This document shows positions 37,194-46,617 of a stretch of 64,000 nucleotides of DNA, piece by piece. The notes beneath the pieces are model-generated. The model saw nothing but the letters and a program-made list of their open reading frames with translations, had not been told where the DNA came from and did no database searches. A program made the position numbers and the translations under genes. The stretch comes from CAJXUU01 sp963975265 (GTDB lineage: Bacteria > Bacteroidota > Bacteroidia > Chitinophagales > Saprospiraceae). Position 1 is the stretch's first letter, and each line of letters begins with the position of its first letter. The DNA lies in the NCBI GenBank assembly GCA_963975265.1, contig CAXBGT010000001.1, positions 22,736-86,735 on the forward strand, given 5' to 3'.

Positions 37194-38567
37194 ATGAAAG
37201 AATATTTATCAATACTCTTGTTGATTTTAGTAAGTTTTTTTTCTTCGGCACAACCTTCACTTCAATATGTTCAAGTGCAGTCTGGACTTAGTAGTCCAGT
37301 GGATATAACCAATGCAGGGGATGGATCCAATCGACTTTTCATCGTTGAGCAAGATGGCATAATTAAAATCATAGAAAATGGCAGTGTACTATCAACACCA
37401 TTCCTAGATATCGTTTCGAAAGTAAACTCTACTGCCAATGAAAGAGGTCTCCTAGGCTTGGATTTTCATCCTGAATTTGAAACAAATGGATATTTCTTTG
37501 TTAACTATACCAATATCTCTGGAACTACAACTATCTCAAGATTCAAAGTGTCTGTTACTGATGCAAATCTTGCAGACCCTGAGTCTGAAAAAGTAATGAT
37601 CGAAATTAGTCAACCCTTTTCCAATCATAATGCCGGAGATTTGAAATTTAGCCCAATAGATCACTATTTATACATACCTATGGGAGATGGTGGTTCTGGA
37701 GGAGATCCAGGGTGTCGGTCTCAGGACTCTACATTCTTACTTGGCAAAATGCTAAGGATTGATGTTGACCAGAATGAAAACATTTTTCCTTATTATGGAA
37801 TTCCCGTGGATAATCCATACATTAGTTTTCCAACTGTTCCAAATGAGATTTGGGCTTTTGGTTTAAGAAACCCTTGGAAAATCGCTTTTGATTCTAAGAC
37901 GGGTGACATCTGGATTGCAGATGTTGGACAAAATGTGATTGAAGAGGTCAATTTCCAACCATTTACAAGTACTGGTGGAGAGAATTATGGATGGGCAATC
38001 ATGGAAGGAGATCAATGTTATGATCCCGACCCAATAAATAATAATTGTGTAAGTGGGCTACCATCTTGTTTTTCACCTTCTTACGTTGATCCTATCTTTA
38101 CATACGGGCATAATTTTGCAACTGGAGGATATTCTATCACTGGTGGATATATGTATAGAGGGTGCAAGTACACAGAACTATACGGATACTATCTTGTCAC
38201 CGATTATGTCACAAATAACACTTGGGTTATGTATTCTAATGGAAGTGCTACTCAAATGTTAGATGCACCCAATGGAGTATCCACTTATGGAGAAGATGAA
38301 TCTGGTGAGCTATATCTGGCAACATTATCTGGAGGAATTTACGAAGTACGAGAGACTACTTACCCTGAGGTGCTCATATTAACTAGCGCAGATAGTCCAT
38401 TGGACGGATTATATCAGGCTGCAGATAGCATCATTATCGGCAGCAATGTAACTTTTAATCTTACAGGAGATATTACATTTATTTCTCCTAATTTGTCAAT
38501 CTCTCATGCTGTTGATATACCAATTACGGCCTCATTAAAAGTCAATAAAGGTGTTTGTGACGATTAA
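37194..38567 (+). CDS. PQQ-type soluble sugar dehydrogenase-like protein with C-terminal beta module
   Basis: A 457-residue secreted protein with a signal peptide (MKEYLSILLLILVSFFSSAQ). A six-bladed quinoprotein glucose/sorbosone-dehydrogenase (GSDH) propeller occupies about residues 25-390, with GLLGLDFHPEFETNG, 'GDGGSGGDPG' and WAFGLRNPWKIAFD. Such enzymes oxidise sugars in the periplasm or outside the cell with PQQ, though many Bacteroidota members are uncharacterised. The last 65 residues (starting near 'LILTSADSPLDG') form a 'coathanger'-type tail found on exported proteins of this phylum. It follows the EEP gene by 28 bases and ends before a strong terminator (38713-38753). Confidence 0.85.
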   Translation: MKEYLSILLLILVSFFSSAQPSLQYVQVQSGLSSPVDITNAGDGSNRLFIVEQDGIIKIIENGSVLSTPFLDIVSKVNSTANERGLLGLDFHPEFETNGYFFVNYTNISGTTTISRFKVSVTDANLADPESEKVMIEISQPFSNHNAGDLKFSPIDHYLYIPMGDGGSGGDPGCRSQDSTFLLGKMLRIDVDQNENIFPYYGIPVDNPYISFPTVPNEIWAFGLRNPWKIAFDSKTGDIWIADVGQNVIEEVNFQPFTSTGGENYGWAIMEGDQCYDPDPINNNCVSGLPSCFSPSYVDPIFTYGHNFATGGYSITGGYMYRGCKYTELYGYYLVTDYVTNNTWVMYSNGSATQMLDAPNGVSTYGEDESGELYLATLSGGIYEVRETTYPEVLILTSADSPLDGLYQAADSIIIGSNVTFNLTGDITFISPNLSISHAVDIPITASLKVNKGVCDD

Positions 38568-38712
38568 TTTGTATCTTTAGTATGTTTATTCTCTGCATAA
38601 ATTCGAACAGGATGCACTTTGATTTATGGAAGAGGTTTAAGAACACAAGATATTTAAAGTTAAGATGCAACCCTTCCTATTTTTTTCTGTCATTACTATG
38701 AAAACAAACTAA

Positions 38713-38753
38713 GCTCAAACAACTTAACGCTAAATTGTTTGAGCATTATTTTT
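38713..38753 (+). terminator. intrinsic terminator after the sugar dehydrogenase
   Basis: A perfect 10-base stem GCTCAAACAA (38713-38722) with TTGTTTGAGC (38735-38744), a 12-base loop, then ATTATTTTT. Starts 146 bases after the stop codon, so the 3' untranslated region is long. Confidence 0.85.
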
Positions 38754-38849
38754 AGAATATCGATTTTGTAGGATTCGCTAAACGGCCTTTCGTTTATGTA
38801 TCTTGTGACTGAGAGATGTTTGAAAAATAATTACAACTAATACTACTAA

Positions 38850-39383
38850 TTGGAACAATTGAACTTTCAGCGAGAGCTCGTAGAACGATGTATTGAAGGC
38901 GATCGAAGTGCCCAGTACAATCTATATAGAATGTATTCTAAAGGAATGTATAATATCTGTCTACGTATGCTCAACAATAGTATGGAAGCTGAAGATTTGC
39001 TACAAGAATCTTTTATGGATGTTTACAGAAAGCTGCACACCTATAAATTTGAGTCTACACCTGGGGCCTGGATGAAAAGAATAGTAGTCAATAATTGCAT
39101 CAATAAACTGCGCAAGAAAAAACTTCATATTGAAGAAATAGAGGAAGGAAGGTACGTTGCAGAAGAATTAGTAGAAGCAAACAACTATCATTTCGAAGTA
39201 AAAAAAATAAAAAAGGCAATGGCAGCTTTGCCAGATGGATATAGAGTGATTTTTTCATTGTATGCAATGGAAGGGTACGACCACCAAGAGATAGGACAAA
39301 TCATGAATATATCAGAGTCTACCTCAAAATCTCAGTATAGCCGAGCAAAAAAGAAGATAAGAGACCTGATGAATTCTTACTAA
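38850..39383 (+). CDS. ECF-type RNA polymerase sigma factor
   Basis: A 177-residue sigma-70 family ECF factor. Region 2 is seen in 'RMYSKGMYNICLRMLNN...AEDLLQESFMDVYRKL', with the basic 'WMKRIVVNNCINKLRKKK' after it. Region 4 is 'LPDGYRVIFSLYAMEGYDHQEIGQIMNISESTSKSQYSRAKKKI'. Region 2 would be cut if the first ATG were used (residue 28), so I take the TTG at 38850 as start; the protein then begins as the family usually does. Next in line, a membrane protein with the shape of an anti-sigma factor (39532) and a DUF4097-like gene complete a three-gene operon, so this factor probably answers an envelope signal. Confidence 0.92.
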   Translation: MEQLNFQRELVERCIEGDRSAQYNLYRMYSKGMYNICLRMLNNSMEAEDLLQESFMDVYRKLHTYKFESTPGAWMKRIVVNNCINKLRKKKLHIEEIEEGRYVAEELVEANNYHFEVKKIKKAMAALPDGYRVIFSLYAMEGYDHQEIGQIMNISESTSKSQYSRAKKKIRDLMNSY

Positions 39384-39531
39384 TACCGACGACAATGGAA
39401 TTTCACTGTTTTTTTGTAGTGGCCGGATGAATATTTAGCGCTTATTTCATATGCTGGATTTAATATCCATCAGTATTGCTCCAAAGTTAAAAGTGACGTT
39501 TTGAAACAGAATTGGCATAAGATTATAAAAC

Positions 39532-40095
39532 ATGAAAGAAGACAAATTAGAACAATTTTTGGCAGATCATAGGCAGGATTTCGATTCCGAAAGTCCACCA
39601 CCTATGATTTGGATGAACCTTGAAAAAGAACTGGCAAATTCCAAAATAGAGAAAACATCCATATTTCATCAGCTGAAGCAAACAAATCTCATTCGTGTAA
39701 TGCAAGTTGCAGCTATGTTTATAGTAGTAATGAGCGTTGGGCTTCTGATTGGGATGCAGATCAATAAAAGTGGCAATACATATGACAATCCACGCCTTGA
39801 CGAATTCGTAGAGGCAGAAAGACATTATAATAAAAAAATAGACAAAATGTGGGCTACCGTTAAAGCCACAGATGCACAAGAAGCCGAGGATGTAAAAGAG
39901 GATCTAAAGTCTCTCGATGCAGTCTATAATGAACTTAAAGAAGAACTACTCAAAGGAAAAGGCAATAATACCAACAAAGTAGTGAATTCAATGATATACA
40001 ATTACAGAACAAAACTAGAAATCCTTGAGACCGTTCTAAACAAAACAAACCAACACAACCAACTAAATATTGAAGATGACAAAGTGGAAATATAA
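39532..40095 (+). CDS. membrane protein, probable anti-sigma factor
   Basis: A 187-residue protein with one transmembrane helix at about residues 53-77. The cytoplasmic N-terminal 50 residues carry a Trp-containing 'PPPMIWMNLEKEL' typical of Bacteroidota anti-sigma proteins, and the outer part is a long charged helix (about 85-165, probably coiled coil). It follows the sigma factor by 148 bases and overlaps the next gene by 20 bases, a translational-coupling arrangement. The role as sigma regulator is inferred from the context and topology; I recognise no named domain. Confidence 0.72.
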   Translation: MKEDKLEQFLADHRQDFDSESPPPMIWMNLEKELANSKIEKTSIFHQLKQTNLIRVMQVAAMFIVVMSVGLLIGMQINKSGNTYDNPRLDEFVEAERHYNKKIDKMWATVKATDAQEAEDVKEDLKSLDAVYNELKEELLKGKGNNTNKVVNSMIYNYRTKLEILETVLNKTNQHNQLNIEDDKVEI

Positions 40096-41212
40096 AATAA
40101 GTGCTCTTTTACTGCTTTTGCTTTTTGGAAGTGGAATAGTAAGAGCTAATTCATTATCTAAAAAGCAGTTAATAAAGGAGATTCACCAATCGTTTGATGT
40201 TGATTCTGACGCAATACTCGGAGTCCATAATAGATATGGAAATATTAAAATCACAACATGGAATAAAAATACGGTAGACGTTGATGTACTCATTAAAGTT
40301 AAAACAGCAAGTAAATCAAAAGGACAGACTTTTCTAGAAGATATTAGTATTGACTTTTCTCATAGCAGATCAAAAGTAGGAATGAAAACAGTCTATCCAG
40401 ATCAAGAAAACAGCTCATGGTGGAGTAGCTGGTGGAGCAATAGCAATAATATCGATTTTGAAGTTCACTATACGATCAAGGTTCCTAAAGGAATAAGTAC
40501 TAATTTGGTAAATAAGTATGGGTCAATCTCTCAGGCTAGCATTGGTGGTTCTTCTGATGTCACTAATAAATTTGGAGACATTTTTTTTGATAATGTTGGA
40601 GGCAATTTAACTTTGAATCTTGGCTATGGTAAAGCAAACGTGTCAAAAGTAAAAAACGTAATCGTAGAAATTAAAAACAGTACCCTAACCATAGCAACAT
40701 GTGATGATATAAAAATGACATCTAAATATTCTAATTTTAGTTTTGGTAGTTGTGGTAATATGGATTTGGACACTAAGTATGATGAATTTACAATAGAGTC
40801 AGCTAGAGAAATAGTAAATAATGGAAAATATGACAATTTCAAAATAGGAGAAGCGGAAAGTCTGATTCTAGAAACTAAAAACACTTCTGTATCTGTTAAA
40901 AAACTGAATAGAAAATGTAAAGTGAAAACAAAGTACGGCAGTATACATGTAAGATCGACTGGCCCAAATCTGGAATTAATCTCTTTAGAGTCCAAATATA
41001 CAGAATACAAATTTGGAGTAGATTCAGATTTTCACTTGAAATTTTTAGGGGATTATTCAGGTTTATCAATTGGTGTTTCCCATGAAAAATATCACTCTGA
41101 AAAAGATGGAAGCGAGATAAATGTAAAAGCCTTTCGAGGGACCAAAAATGCTAAATTGAAAATCAGTGCTGATCTAAAATATGGAGGATTAAAAATTACA
41201 GAAAACAAATAA
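40076..41212 (+). CDS. DUF4097-like adhesin-type beta-repeat protein
   Basis: A 378-residue protein. I choose the ATG at 40076, which has a signal peptide (KISALLLLLLFGSGIVRANS); an upstream in-frame TTG adds two residues. The mature part has repeating short beta units such as GNIKITTWNKNTVDVDV and NKFGDIFFDNVGGN, the DUF4097/putative-adhesin beta-helix pattern. A 'WWSSWWSNS' segment near residue 115 is unusual. The start overlaps the anti-sigma-like gene, so the pair is translationally coupled. It is probably the extracytoplasmic partner or target of this sigma operon. It ends 3 bases before the convergent methyltransferase gene. Confidence 0.75.
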   Translation: MTKWKYKISALLLLLLFGSGIVRANSLSKKQLIKEIHQSFDVDSDAILGVHNRYGNIKITTWNKNTVDVDVLIKVKTASKSKGQTFLEDISIDFSHSRSKVGMKTVYPDQENSSWWSSWWSNSNNIDFEVHYTIKVPKGISTNLVNKYGSISQASIGGSSDVTNKFGDIFFDNVGGNLTLNLGYGKANVSKVKNVIVEIKNSTLTIATCDDIKMTSKYSNFSFGSCGNMDLDTKYDEFTIESAREIVNNGKYDNFKIGEAESLILETKNTSVSVKKLNRKCKVKTKYGSIHVRSTGPNLELISLESKYTEYKFGVDSDFHLKFLGDYSGLSIGVSHEKYHSEKDGSEINVKAFRGTKNAKLKISADLKYGGLKITENK

Positions 41213-41215
41213 ACT

Positions 41216-41767
41216 CTACTCATTAATACATCGAAAAGCGTAAGCTGGAGGGACATTAAGAAAAACAAAATGAGTTTCAAGGTTTCCAAATACACCTTCA
41301 TATAAAGAGGTAAGTGTCTTAGCATAATGCAGTTGCATATAACTTTTCCCTTTTTTGAGATTCTTTTTGCATAGCCCAAGTATTCTTTGCGCTAATTCTT
41401 CTGGAAGCACTATATTAGGAAGAGCCGAAACAATGCTGTCAAAGACCTCTATCTTATGTTCAACCATATATCTTTCCATGTTCTCCGCACTATCATTGAT
41501 AGGAAAGAATCTAGGGTCTTTTATTTCTAACAATTTCTCGTACATATTGGGATTGATCTCAAATGCAAGCAGTTTGCCATTGGGATGCATTCTATCCAGT
41601 ATCCTTTTAGTAATAGCCCCATCTCCAGATCCGAGTTCCAATATAAATTTATCTTCTTGTGAGATAAAACTTGTTATCTTTTCACTTAAAGCCTTTCCAC
41701 TTCTAGTTACAGTGCCTACTTCTCTAAAATTCTTAATGGCTTCAAGTAAAAAATTTAATCTACTCAT
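41216..41767 (-). CDS. class I SAM-dependent methyltransferase (PmtA-like)
   Basis: A 183-residue Rossmann-type methyltransferase. The SAM-binding motif I is LELGSGDGAITKRI, and acidic motif II is 'LLAFEINPNMYEKL'. The closest pattern I can recall is the phospholipid N-methyltransferase group (COG3963), which methylates phosphatidylethanolamine, but related rRNA adenine dimethylases share these motifs. Its substrate is therefore uncertain. It has no signal peptide. It ends 3 bases from the convergent DUF4097 gene. A TATGTTTG box at 41793-41800 on the minus strand may be its promoter; no -33 element lies at the right spacing. Confidence 0.75.
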   Translation of the reverse strand: MSRLNFLLEAIKNFREVGTVTRSGKALSEKITSFISQEDKFILELGSGDGAITKRILDRMHPNGKLLAFEINPNMYEKLLEIKDPRFFPINDSAENMERYMVEHKIEVFDSIVSALPNIVLPEELAQRILGLCKKNLKKGKSYMQLHYAKTLTSLYEGVFGNLETHFVFLNVPPAYAFRCINE

Positions 41768-42146
41768 TTAGGGTCTATTCTTTTATCGACATCAAACATA
41801 CGGATTTACATATTGGTCATTGACAAATTTTGTCTAAATAATCTAATAACTATTATAATCGATGATTATGCGCAATTTCCAAAGGCTTGTCATTTGACTT
41901 TTAAGCATTAACCAAAAGTCTTTACACAACAAGATGGTATCTAGTTTACACCATATATACCACTTCGTAAAAAACCATTTCATCTTAAGTTAAAGAGAAA
42001 ATGGTGATTGCTTATTTAATAATATTCAATAAAAGACTCTAATTTCACAAGGCTACCCCAAAAACTAATGGGTATAACTCCATAAATTATACAATTTAGT
42101 TATCTTTGCCCCTATAATTCTATCATTATACAAAATAATAAAACAA
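41768..42146. other. divergent region upstream of the glutamine synthetase gene
   Basis: 379 bases. TATCTTTG at 42101-42108 on the plus strand is a -7 box candidate for the glutamine synthetase gene, 39 bases from its ATG, but no TTTG lies 19 bases before it. The minus-strand TATGTTTG (41793-41800) may serve the methyltransferase. Nothing else is clear. Confidence 0.4.
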
Positions 42147-44336
42147 ATGGCTATTATTAGATTCAATGCGCTAAATGAAACTTTAAAGCGTAAACCTGTA
42201 GAGGTTCAGGAAATCTCAGCTAAGAGAAGTGATCTTTTTGGAAATAAAGTTTTCTCTCTTGAAACATCTAGACAGTACATGCCAAAAGACGCTTACAAAG
42301 CGATCAAGAATGCAACTAAGCATGGAGATAAGATAGATAGAAAAGTAGCCGATCAGATTGCTTCAGGTATGAAATCGTGGGCTCACGAAAAGGGGGCGAC
42401 TCACTATACACACTGGTTTCAGCCATTGACAGGTATCACAGCGGAGAAACATGATGCATTTTTTGAACCGATAGGAGATGGTCAAGCAATGGAAAGATTC
42501 GATGGATCACAATTGGTGCAACAAGAGCCAGACGCATCATCTTTCCCTAACGGAGGATTAAGAAATACATTTGAAGCAAGAGGATATACAGCATGGGATC
42601 CTACATCTCCTGCATTTGTAATGGGTACAACATTGTGTATCCCTACCATCTTCGTTTCTTACACAGGAGAGGCATTGGATAACAAGACACCATTGCTAAG
42701 AGCATTACAATCAATCGATGCCTCTGCAACCGCTGTCGCTAAATATTTTGATAAAAGCGTTTCTAAAGTAATCAATACATTAGGTTGGGAACAAGAGTTT
42801 TTCTTGATCGATAGTGCATTGGCAGATTCTAGACCGGATATTATGATGACAGGGCGTACTTTACTGGGTCATTCTCCTGCAAAGGGTCAACAGTTAGATG
42901 ATCACTATTTTGGATCTATCCCAATGAGAGCAATGGGCTATTTGAGAGAATTGGAGTTAGAATGCATTCAACTTGGAATTCCAGTAAAGACAAGACACAA
43001 CGAGGTCGCACCTAATCAATTCGAGATTGCACCATTATTCGAAGAAGCGAACCTAGCCGTGGACCACAATTCACTGTTGATGGATGTAATGGAGAAAGTA
43101 GCTCAGAATCATAACTTTAGGGTCTTGTTCCATGAGAAGCCATTCGCGGGCATCAACGGGTCAGGAAAACATAACAATTGGTCTCTCGCAACAGATACAG
43201 GAATAAACCTATTGTCTCCTGGTAAAACACCAATGAGTAATCTTCAGTTCTTAACATTCTTTATCAATACAATCATGGCTGTAGATACACATGCTGATCT
43301 CTTAAGAGCATCGATCGCTAGTGCAAGTAACGACCATAGACTTGGAGCAAATGAGGCACCTCCGGCAATTATCTCTGTATTTATCGGAGAACAATTGACC
43401 AATGTATTAGATAATCTAGAGAAAGTATCAAAAGGGAAATTAACTCCTGAAGAAAAAACGGATCTTAAGCTAAATGTCGTTGGTAAAATCCCTGATGTCT
43501 TACTAGATAATACAGACAGAAACAGAACTTCTCCTTTTGCATTTACTGGTAACAAGTTTGAGTTTAGAGCGGTAGGGTCTATTGCGAATTGTGCTGTTCC
43601 AATGACAATTTTGAACACAATGGTTTCTGAGCAGTTGAGAAAGTTCAAAATCGAAGTAGATGCTCTTATTGCTGATAAAAAAATGAAGAAAGATGATGCC
43701 ATATTTAACGTACTAAGAGAGTACATCAAGCAATCAAAGAGCATTAGATTTGAAGGTGATGGCTACTCTGAAGATTGGGTCGTAGAAGCAAAGAAAAGAG
43801 GGTTGAGTAATTTCAAAACCACACCTGAAGCTCTTAAAGCAAAAGTATCGAAAGAGAATATAAAATTATTGGCTGACCATGGTGTCCTCACAGAACCAGA
43901 AGTACATGCTAGATACGAAATCGAGCTAGAAGAGTATATGTTGAAAATTCAAATTGAAGGTAGGGTGCTGGGCGATATCGCTAGAAATCATGTGATTCCT
44001 ACTGCTATCAGATATCAGAATACTATAATCGAAAATGTAAGTGGATTGAAAAACATATTTGGCACAGATTATAAAAAATTGGCTAAAGAGCAGATTGACA
44101 TAATAACAACTATCTCTGAACTTATCGCTGCAATTAAAACCAACGTAGATGCTATGATTGAGGAACGTAAAAAGGCTAATAAACTAACTAACTTAGAGAA
44201 AAAAGCCAAATCGTATTGCGAAAAAGTGAAGCCTTACTTTGATGAAATCAGACTTCATTGCGACAAGTTAGAAATGACTGTTGACGATGAACTTTGGCCA
44301 ATGACTAAATACAGAGAGTTGTTGTTTACGAAGTAA
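42147..44336 (+). CDS. glnN: glutamine synthetase type III
   Basis: A 729-residue type III glutamine synthetase, the usual enzyme of Bacteroidota, making glutamine from glutamate, ammonia and ATP as a dodecamer. The length is typical for GSIII (about 700-730) and rules out types I and II (360-470). Conserved catalytic segments include 'GWEQEFFLID', the 'ETRHNEVAPNQFE'-like KTRHNEVAPNQFEIAP, HEKPFAGINGSGKHNNWS and 'NRTSPFAFTGNKFEFRAVGS'. The gene is transcribed alone, with a terminator at 44376-44410. Nitrogen-responsive control is likely but no site is visible. Confidence 0.96.
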   Translation: MAIIRFNALNETLKRKPVEVQEISAKRSDLFGNKVFSLETSRQYMPKDAYKAIKNATKHGDKIDRKVADQIASGMKSWAHEKGATHYTHWFQPLTGITAEKHDAFFEPIGDGQAMERFDGSQLVQQEPDASSFPNGGLRNTFEARGYTAWDPTSPAFVMGTTLCIPTIFVSYTGEALDNKTPLLRALQSIDASATAVAKYFDKSVSKVINTLGWEQEFFLIDSALADSRPDIMMTGRTLLGHSPAKGQQLDDHYFGSIPMRAMGYLRELELECIQLGIPVKTRHNEVAPNQFEIAPLFEEANLAVDHNSLLMDVMEKVAQNHNFRVLFHEKPFAGINGSGKHNNWSLATDTGINLLSPGKTPMSNLQFLTFFINTIMAVDTHADLLRASIASASNDHRLGANEAPPAIISVFIGEQLTNVLDNLEKVSKGKLTPEEKTDLKLNVVGKIPDVLLDNTDRNRTSPFAFTGNKFEFRAVGSIANCAVPMTILNTMVSEQLRKFKIEVDALIADKKMKKDDAIFNVLREYIKQSKSIRFEGDGYSEDWVVEAKKRGLSNFKTTPEALKAKVSKENIKLLADHGVLTEPEVHARYEIELEEYMLKIQIEGRVLGDIARNHVIPTAIRYQNTIIENVSGLKNIFGTDYKKLAKEQIDIITTISELIAAIKTNVDAMIEERKKANKLTNLEKKAKSYCEKVKPYFDEIRLHCDKLEMTVDDELWPMTKYRELLFTK

Positions 44337-44375
44337 GCTTACTTTTTAGATAATAGGCAATCAATATAGATTAGT

Positions 44376-44410
44376 AGCCCGTTTCATTAATTTGGATCGG
44401 GTTTTTTTTT
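44376..44410 (+). terminator. intrinsic terminator of the glutamine synthetase gene
   Basis: A 6-base stem AGCCCG (44376-44381) with CGGGTT (44398-44403, one G-T pair) around a 16-base loop, followed by a nine-base T run. Confidence 0.7.
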
Positions 44411-44561
44411 GATAAAAAAGTGAAATGTTTAGATTCCCAAGATTCGACATAGTTATCGAGAGAATTGGCAAGCTCAAAAAGACTTCTAGTTTAATATACT
44501 AGGGCTTTGCATTTCTTCCTTGTTCCTACTTTGGGAATCTCTTGACTTATTGGAATCAATG

Positions 44562-45284
44562 CTAAAAAATAGCTCTCAAAACCTCCAAAGTTTTCAATTC
44601 TCTGAATTGCTCTATATGAAGTCGGTAATAGATGACCATATTATCAATAATTTCATTCCTTAATTCCTTTGGGTAAGAAAGCGCATCCAATGCATCCATT
44701 GACATATGGTCAATCATGCCAATGGCAGCGCTTACTTCTTTGGTAGCAACATATTTTTCATTATTGTGATCAAGGTATTTGCCATTGTAAAGGTCGAAAT
44801 AAGGTGTGTCACTATGAAAGTTATTAATAGGCATAAATCCAATATGCTCTGATAATTCCAGCATAAACTTAATGCTAAACAAACTAAGATTAATCTGCTC
44901 CTCACTATCTAGAAGGGTAAGTCGGCTGTATATAAAATCAAACAAGGAGACGTTCTCTTCTCTTTCTCGAATTGCATTTTTACAAACTTCTAAAATGAAT
45001 AAACCAATAGATGATCTAACTACATCATAAGACAGTTTTTTATAGTGATGCTCGATTCTACATTCTTTGATTCGTGCTAGCTTATCATCTTTATCATAAG
45101 CTACCAGATCTAGGATATTAAGATGTTGATATAAGGATGCCTTATTTTTTGTTTTGCTGGATCGCACACCACTTACGATGAATGATCTTAGGCCTTTCTC
45201 TCTTGTAAATACATCCAATATCAAACTGCTCTCACTATACTTCGTGGACCTGAATACGATTCCGATGCTTTTGAATACATTCAT
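44562..45284 (-). CDS. recO: DNA repair protein RecO
   Basis: A 240-residue RecO recombination mediator, which loads RecA onto SSB-coated DNA with RecR. The N-terminal OB fold is seen in IGIVFRSTKYSESSLILDVFTREKG and 'SFIVSGVRSSK', and a helical C-terminal domain follows. I start at the ATG at 45284 because the family begins with the short strand MNVFKSIGIV; five further codons upstream are open. The previous gene stops at 45287-45289, just 2 bases before this start, so the two are in one operon. A terminator is not evident downstream. Confidence 0.88.
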   Translation of the reverse strand: MNVFKSIGIVFRSTKYSESSLILDVFTREKGLRSFIVSGVRSSKTKNKASLYQHLNILDLVAYDKDDKLARIKECRIEHHYKKLSYDVVRSSIGLFILEVCKNAIREREENVSLFDFIYSRLTLLDSEEQINLSLFSIKFMLELSEHIGFMPINNFHSDTPYFDLYNGKYLDHNNEKYVATKEVSAAIGMIDHMSMDALDALSYPKELRNEIIDNMVIYYRLHIEQFRELKTLEVLRAIF

Positions 45285-45286
45285 TT

Positions 45287-45592
45287 TTAAAATTCCCACC
45301 CAGGGATTGGAGGGTCTGATTTATATTTTTGCTTTGTGGCTATTCTTTCCTTTTGTCTATTTAATATCAATCTAGCCAACCCTTCTACAGGAGCTACAAC
45401 GGCATTAGGAGACAATACGGCATTTATTTTCACTTCCAAAACATCCAAACGATAAAGGTAACTCATCAACAACTCTGGATTTTTATCCAGCAAATACGCT
45501 ACTCTATCTCTTATTGCCTTGAACATATCGCTTTCTGATAATTCAAAAAGCGCATCGGGAAACATCTCATTTGATGGTAGATCTTCGCTCAT
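45287..45592 (-). CDS. conserved hypothetical protein
   Basis: A 101-residue acidic-to-neutral soluble protein with no signal peptide. The middle is helical (FKAIRDRVAYLLDKNPELLMSYLYRLDVLE). A short C-terminal segment ends in 'PPIPGWEF'. I recognise the general pattern of a small conserved Bacteroidota protein but no function. It lies between the SDR gene (18 bases before its start) and recO (stop 2 bases before that start), all on the minus strand, so it is probably in one operon with recO. Confidence 0.72.
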   Translation of the reverse strand: MSEDLPSNEMFPDALFELSESDMFKAIRDRVAYLLDKNPELLMSYLYRLDVLEVKINAVLSPNAVVAPVEGLARLILNRQKERIATKQKYKSDPPIPGWEF

Positions 45593-45610
45593 ATTTTGAC
45601 TAACAAAAGA

Positions 45611-46396
45611 TTATAAACATTTAGTTCGTCCACCATCCACAGGAATATTGATCCCTGTAATGTATGATGCAGCAGGACTGGCCAAAAAACCTATAGCGGC
45701 AGCAATCTCGGATGGTTCTGCGAACCGACCCATCGGTATAATTGATTGCATAGATTTGATGGTTTCATCTTTGGTTTTATTCATTTTTTTAGCCTTATTT
45801 TCTATGATTTCATCCAGTCTTCCAGTATTTGTAGCTCCCGGAAGTACATTATTTACGGTGATCCCTTTATTCGCCACTTCTCCAGCTAGTGTTTTAGACC
45901 AACTTGCTACCGCACCACGAGTCGTATTACTAACACCAAGGTTAGCGAGTGGGCTTTTTACAGAAGTTGATATAATATTGATGATCCTTCCAAAACCATC
46001 AGCTTCCATACCAGGTAGTAATGTAGTAGCTAGAATATGATTACAGATTAGGTGTTGGTTATAAGCTGCTAAAAACGCCTCCGTTGTTGCTTTTGCTATC
46101 GGCCCAGAAGGTGGTCCGCCAGTATTATTTACAAGTATGTGAATGTTCTTCTTTGATGCAAGCGATTCCACCTTAGCTCTAAGATCGGCTTGTATGTTGT
46201 AATCGACAATGATATAATCATGCTGTTGTCCTTTTGATGTATCCAGCTCTAACAGCATTGCTTTCAATTTATCTTCTGATCTAGCAGCTAAAGTCACATT
46301 AGCGCCCATCTTGGCAAGTAGCTTCGCAGATGCTGAACCAATCCCTTTTGATGATCCACATACGAGTGCATTTCTATTTTCTAGTGATATATTCAT
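45611..46396 (-). CDS. SDR-family oxidoreductase lacking the usual Tyr
   Basis: A 261-residue short-chain dehydrogenase/reductase. The NAD(P)-binding glycine motif GSSKGIGSASAK is near residues 14-25, NNTGG follows near 90, and 'SSTS'-like catalytic Ser is in IISTSVKSP. Where most SDRs have YxxxK, this one has NTTRGAVASWSK: no Tyr at the expected place. An SDR group with a similar 'SNxxR' pattern exists in Bacteroidota, so the change is probably inherited, not a defect. The C-terminal 'GFLASPAASYITGINIPVDGG' is normal. Substrate is unknown; a 3-oxoacyl reductase-like function is only a guess. Likely first gene of the recO operon. Confidence 0.82.
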   Translation of the reverse strand: MNISLENRNALVCGSSKGIGSASAKLLAKMGANVTLAARSEDKLKAMLLELDTSKGQQHDYIIVDYNIQADLRAKVESLASKKNIHILVNNTGGPPSGPIAKATTEAFLAAYNQHLICNHILATTLLPGMEADGFGRIINIISTSVKSPLANLGVSNTTRGAVASWSKTLAGEVANKGITVNNVLPGATNTGRLDEIIENKAKKMNKTKDETIKSMQSIIPMGRFAEPSEIAAAIGFLASPAASYITGINIPVDGGRTKCL

Positions 46397-46617
46397 TGTT
46401 GTTATGTTTAACGGTAAAGGTATTGGTTTTTTGAATATTTAATAATGTAAGATTAATCTTGTGATTTACCTTGGTAGTCTTTTGTTATGGTTCTATCAGC
46501 AGATTTGATTGAAGATGGAAGGTTGTTTTCTGAGTAAAAGAGTGGAATATGGTATCTTAACTTGGGCAATACGTTCTAACCCTTTTCGTTTTAGGTGCAA
46601 TCACATGAACAAAACCT

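Noticed and set aside
42101..42108. Confirmed promoter for the glutamine synthetase gene
   Set aside because: The -7 box fits but no -33 element is at the right distance, so I only mention it in the gap entry.
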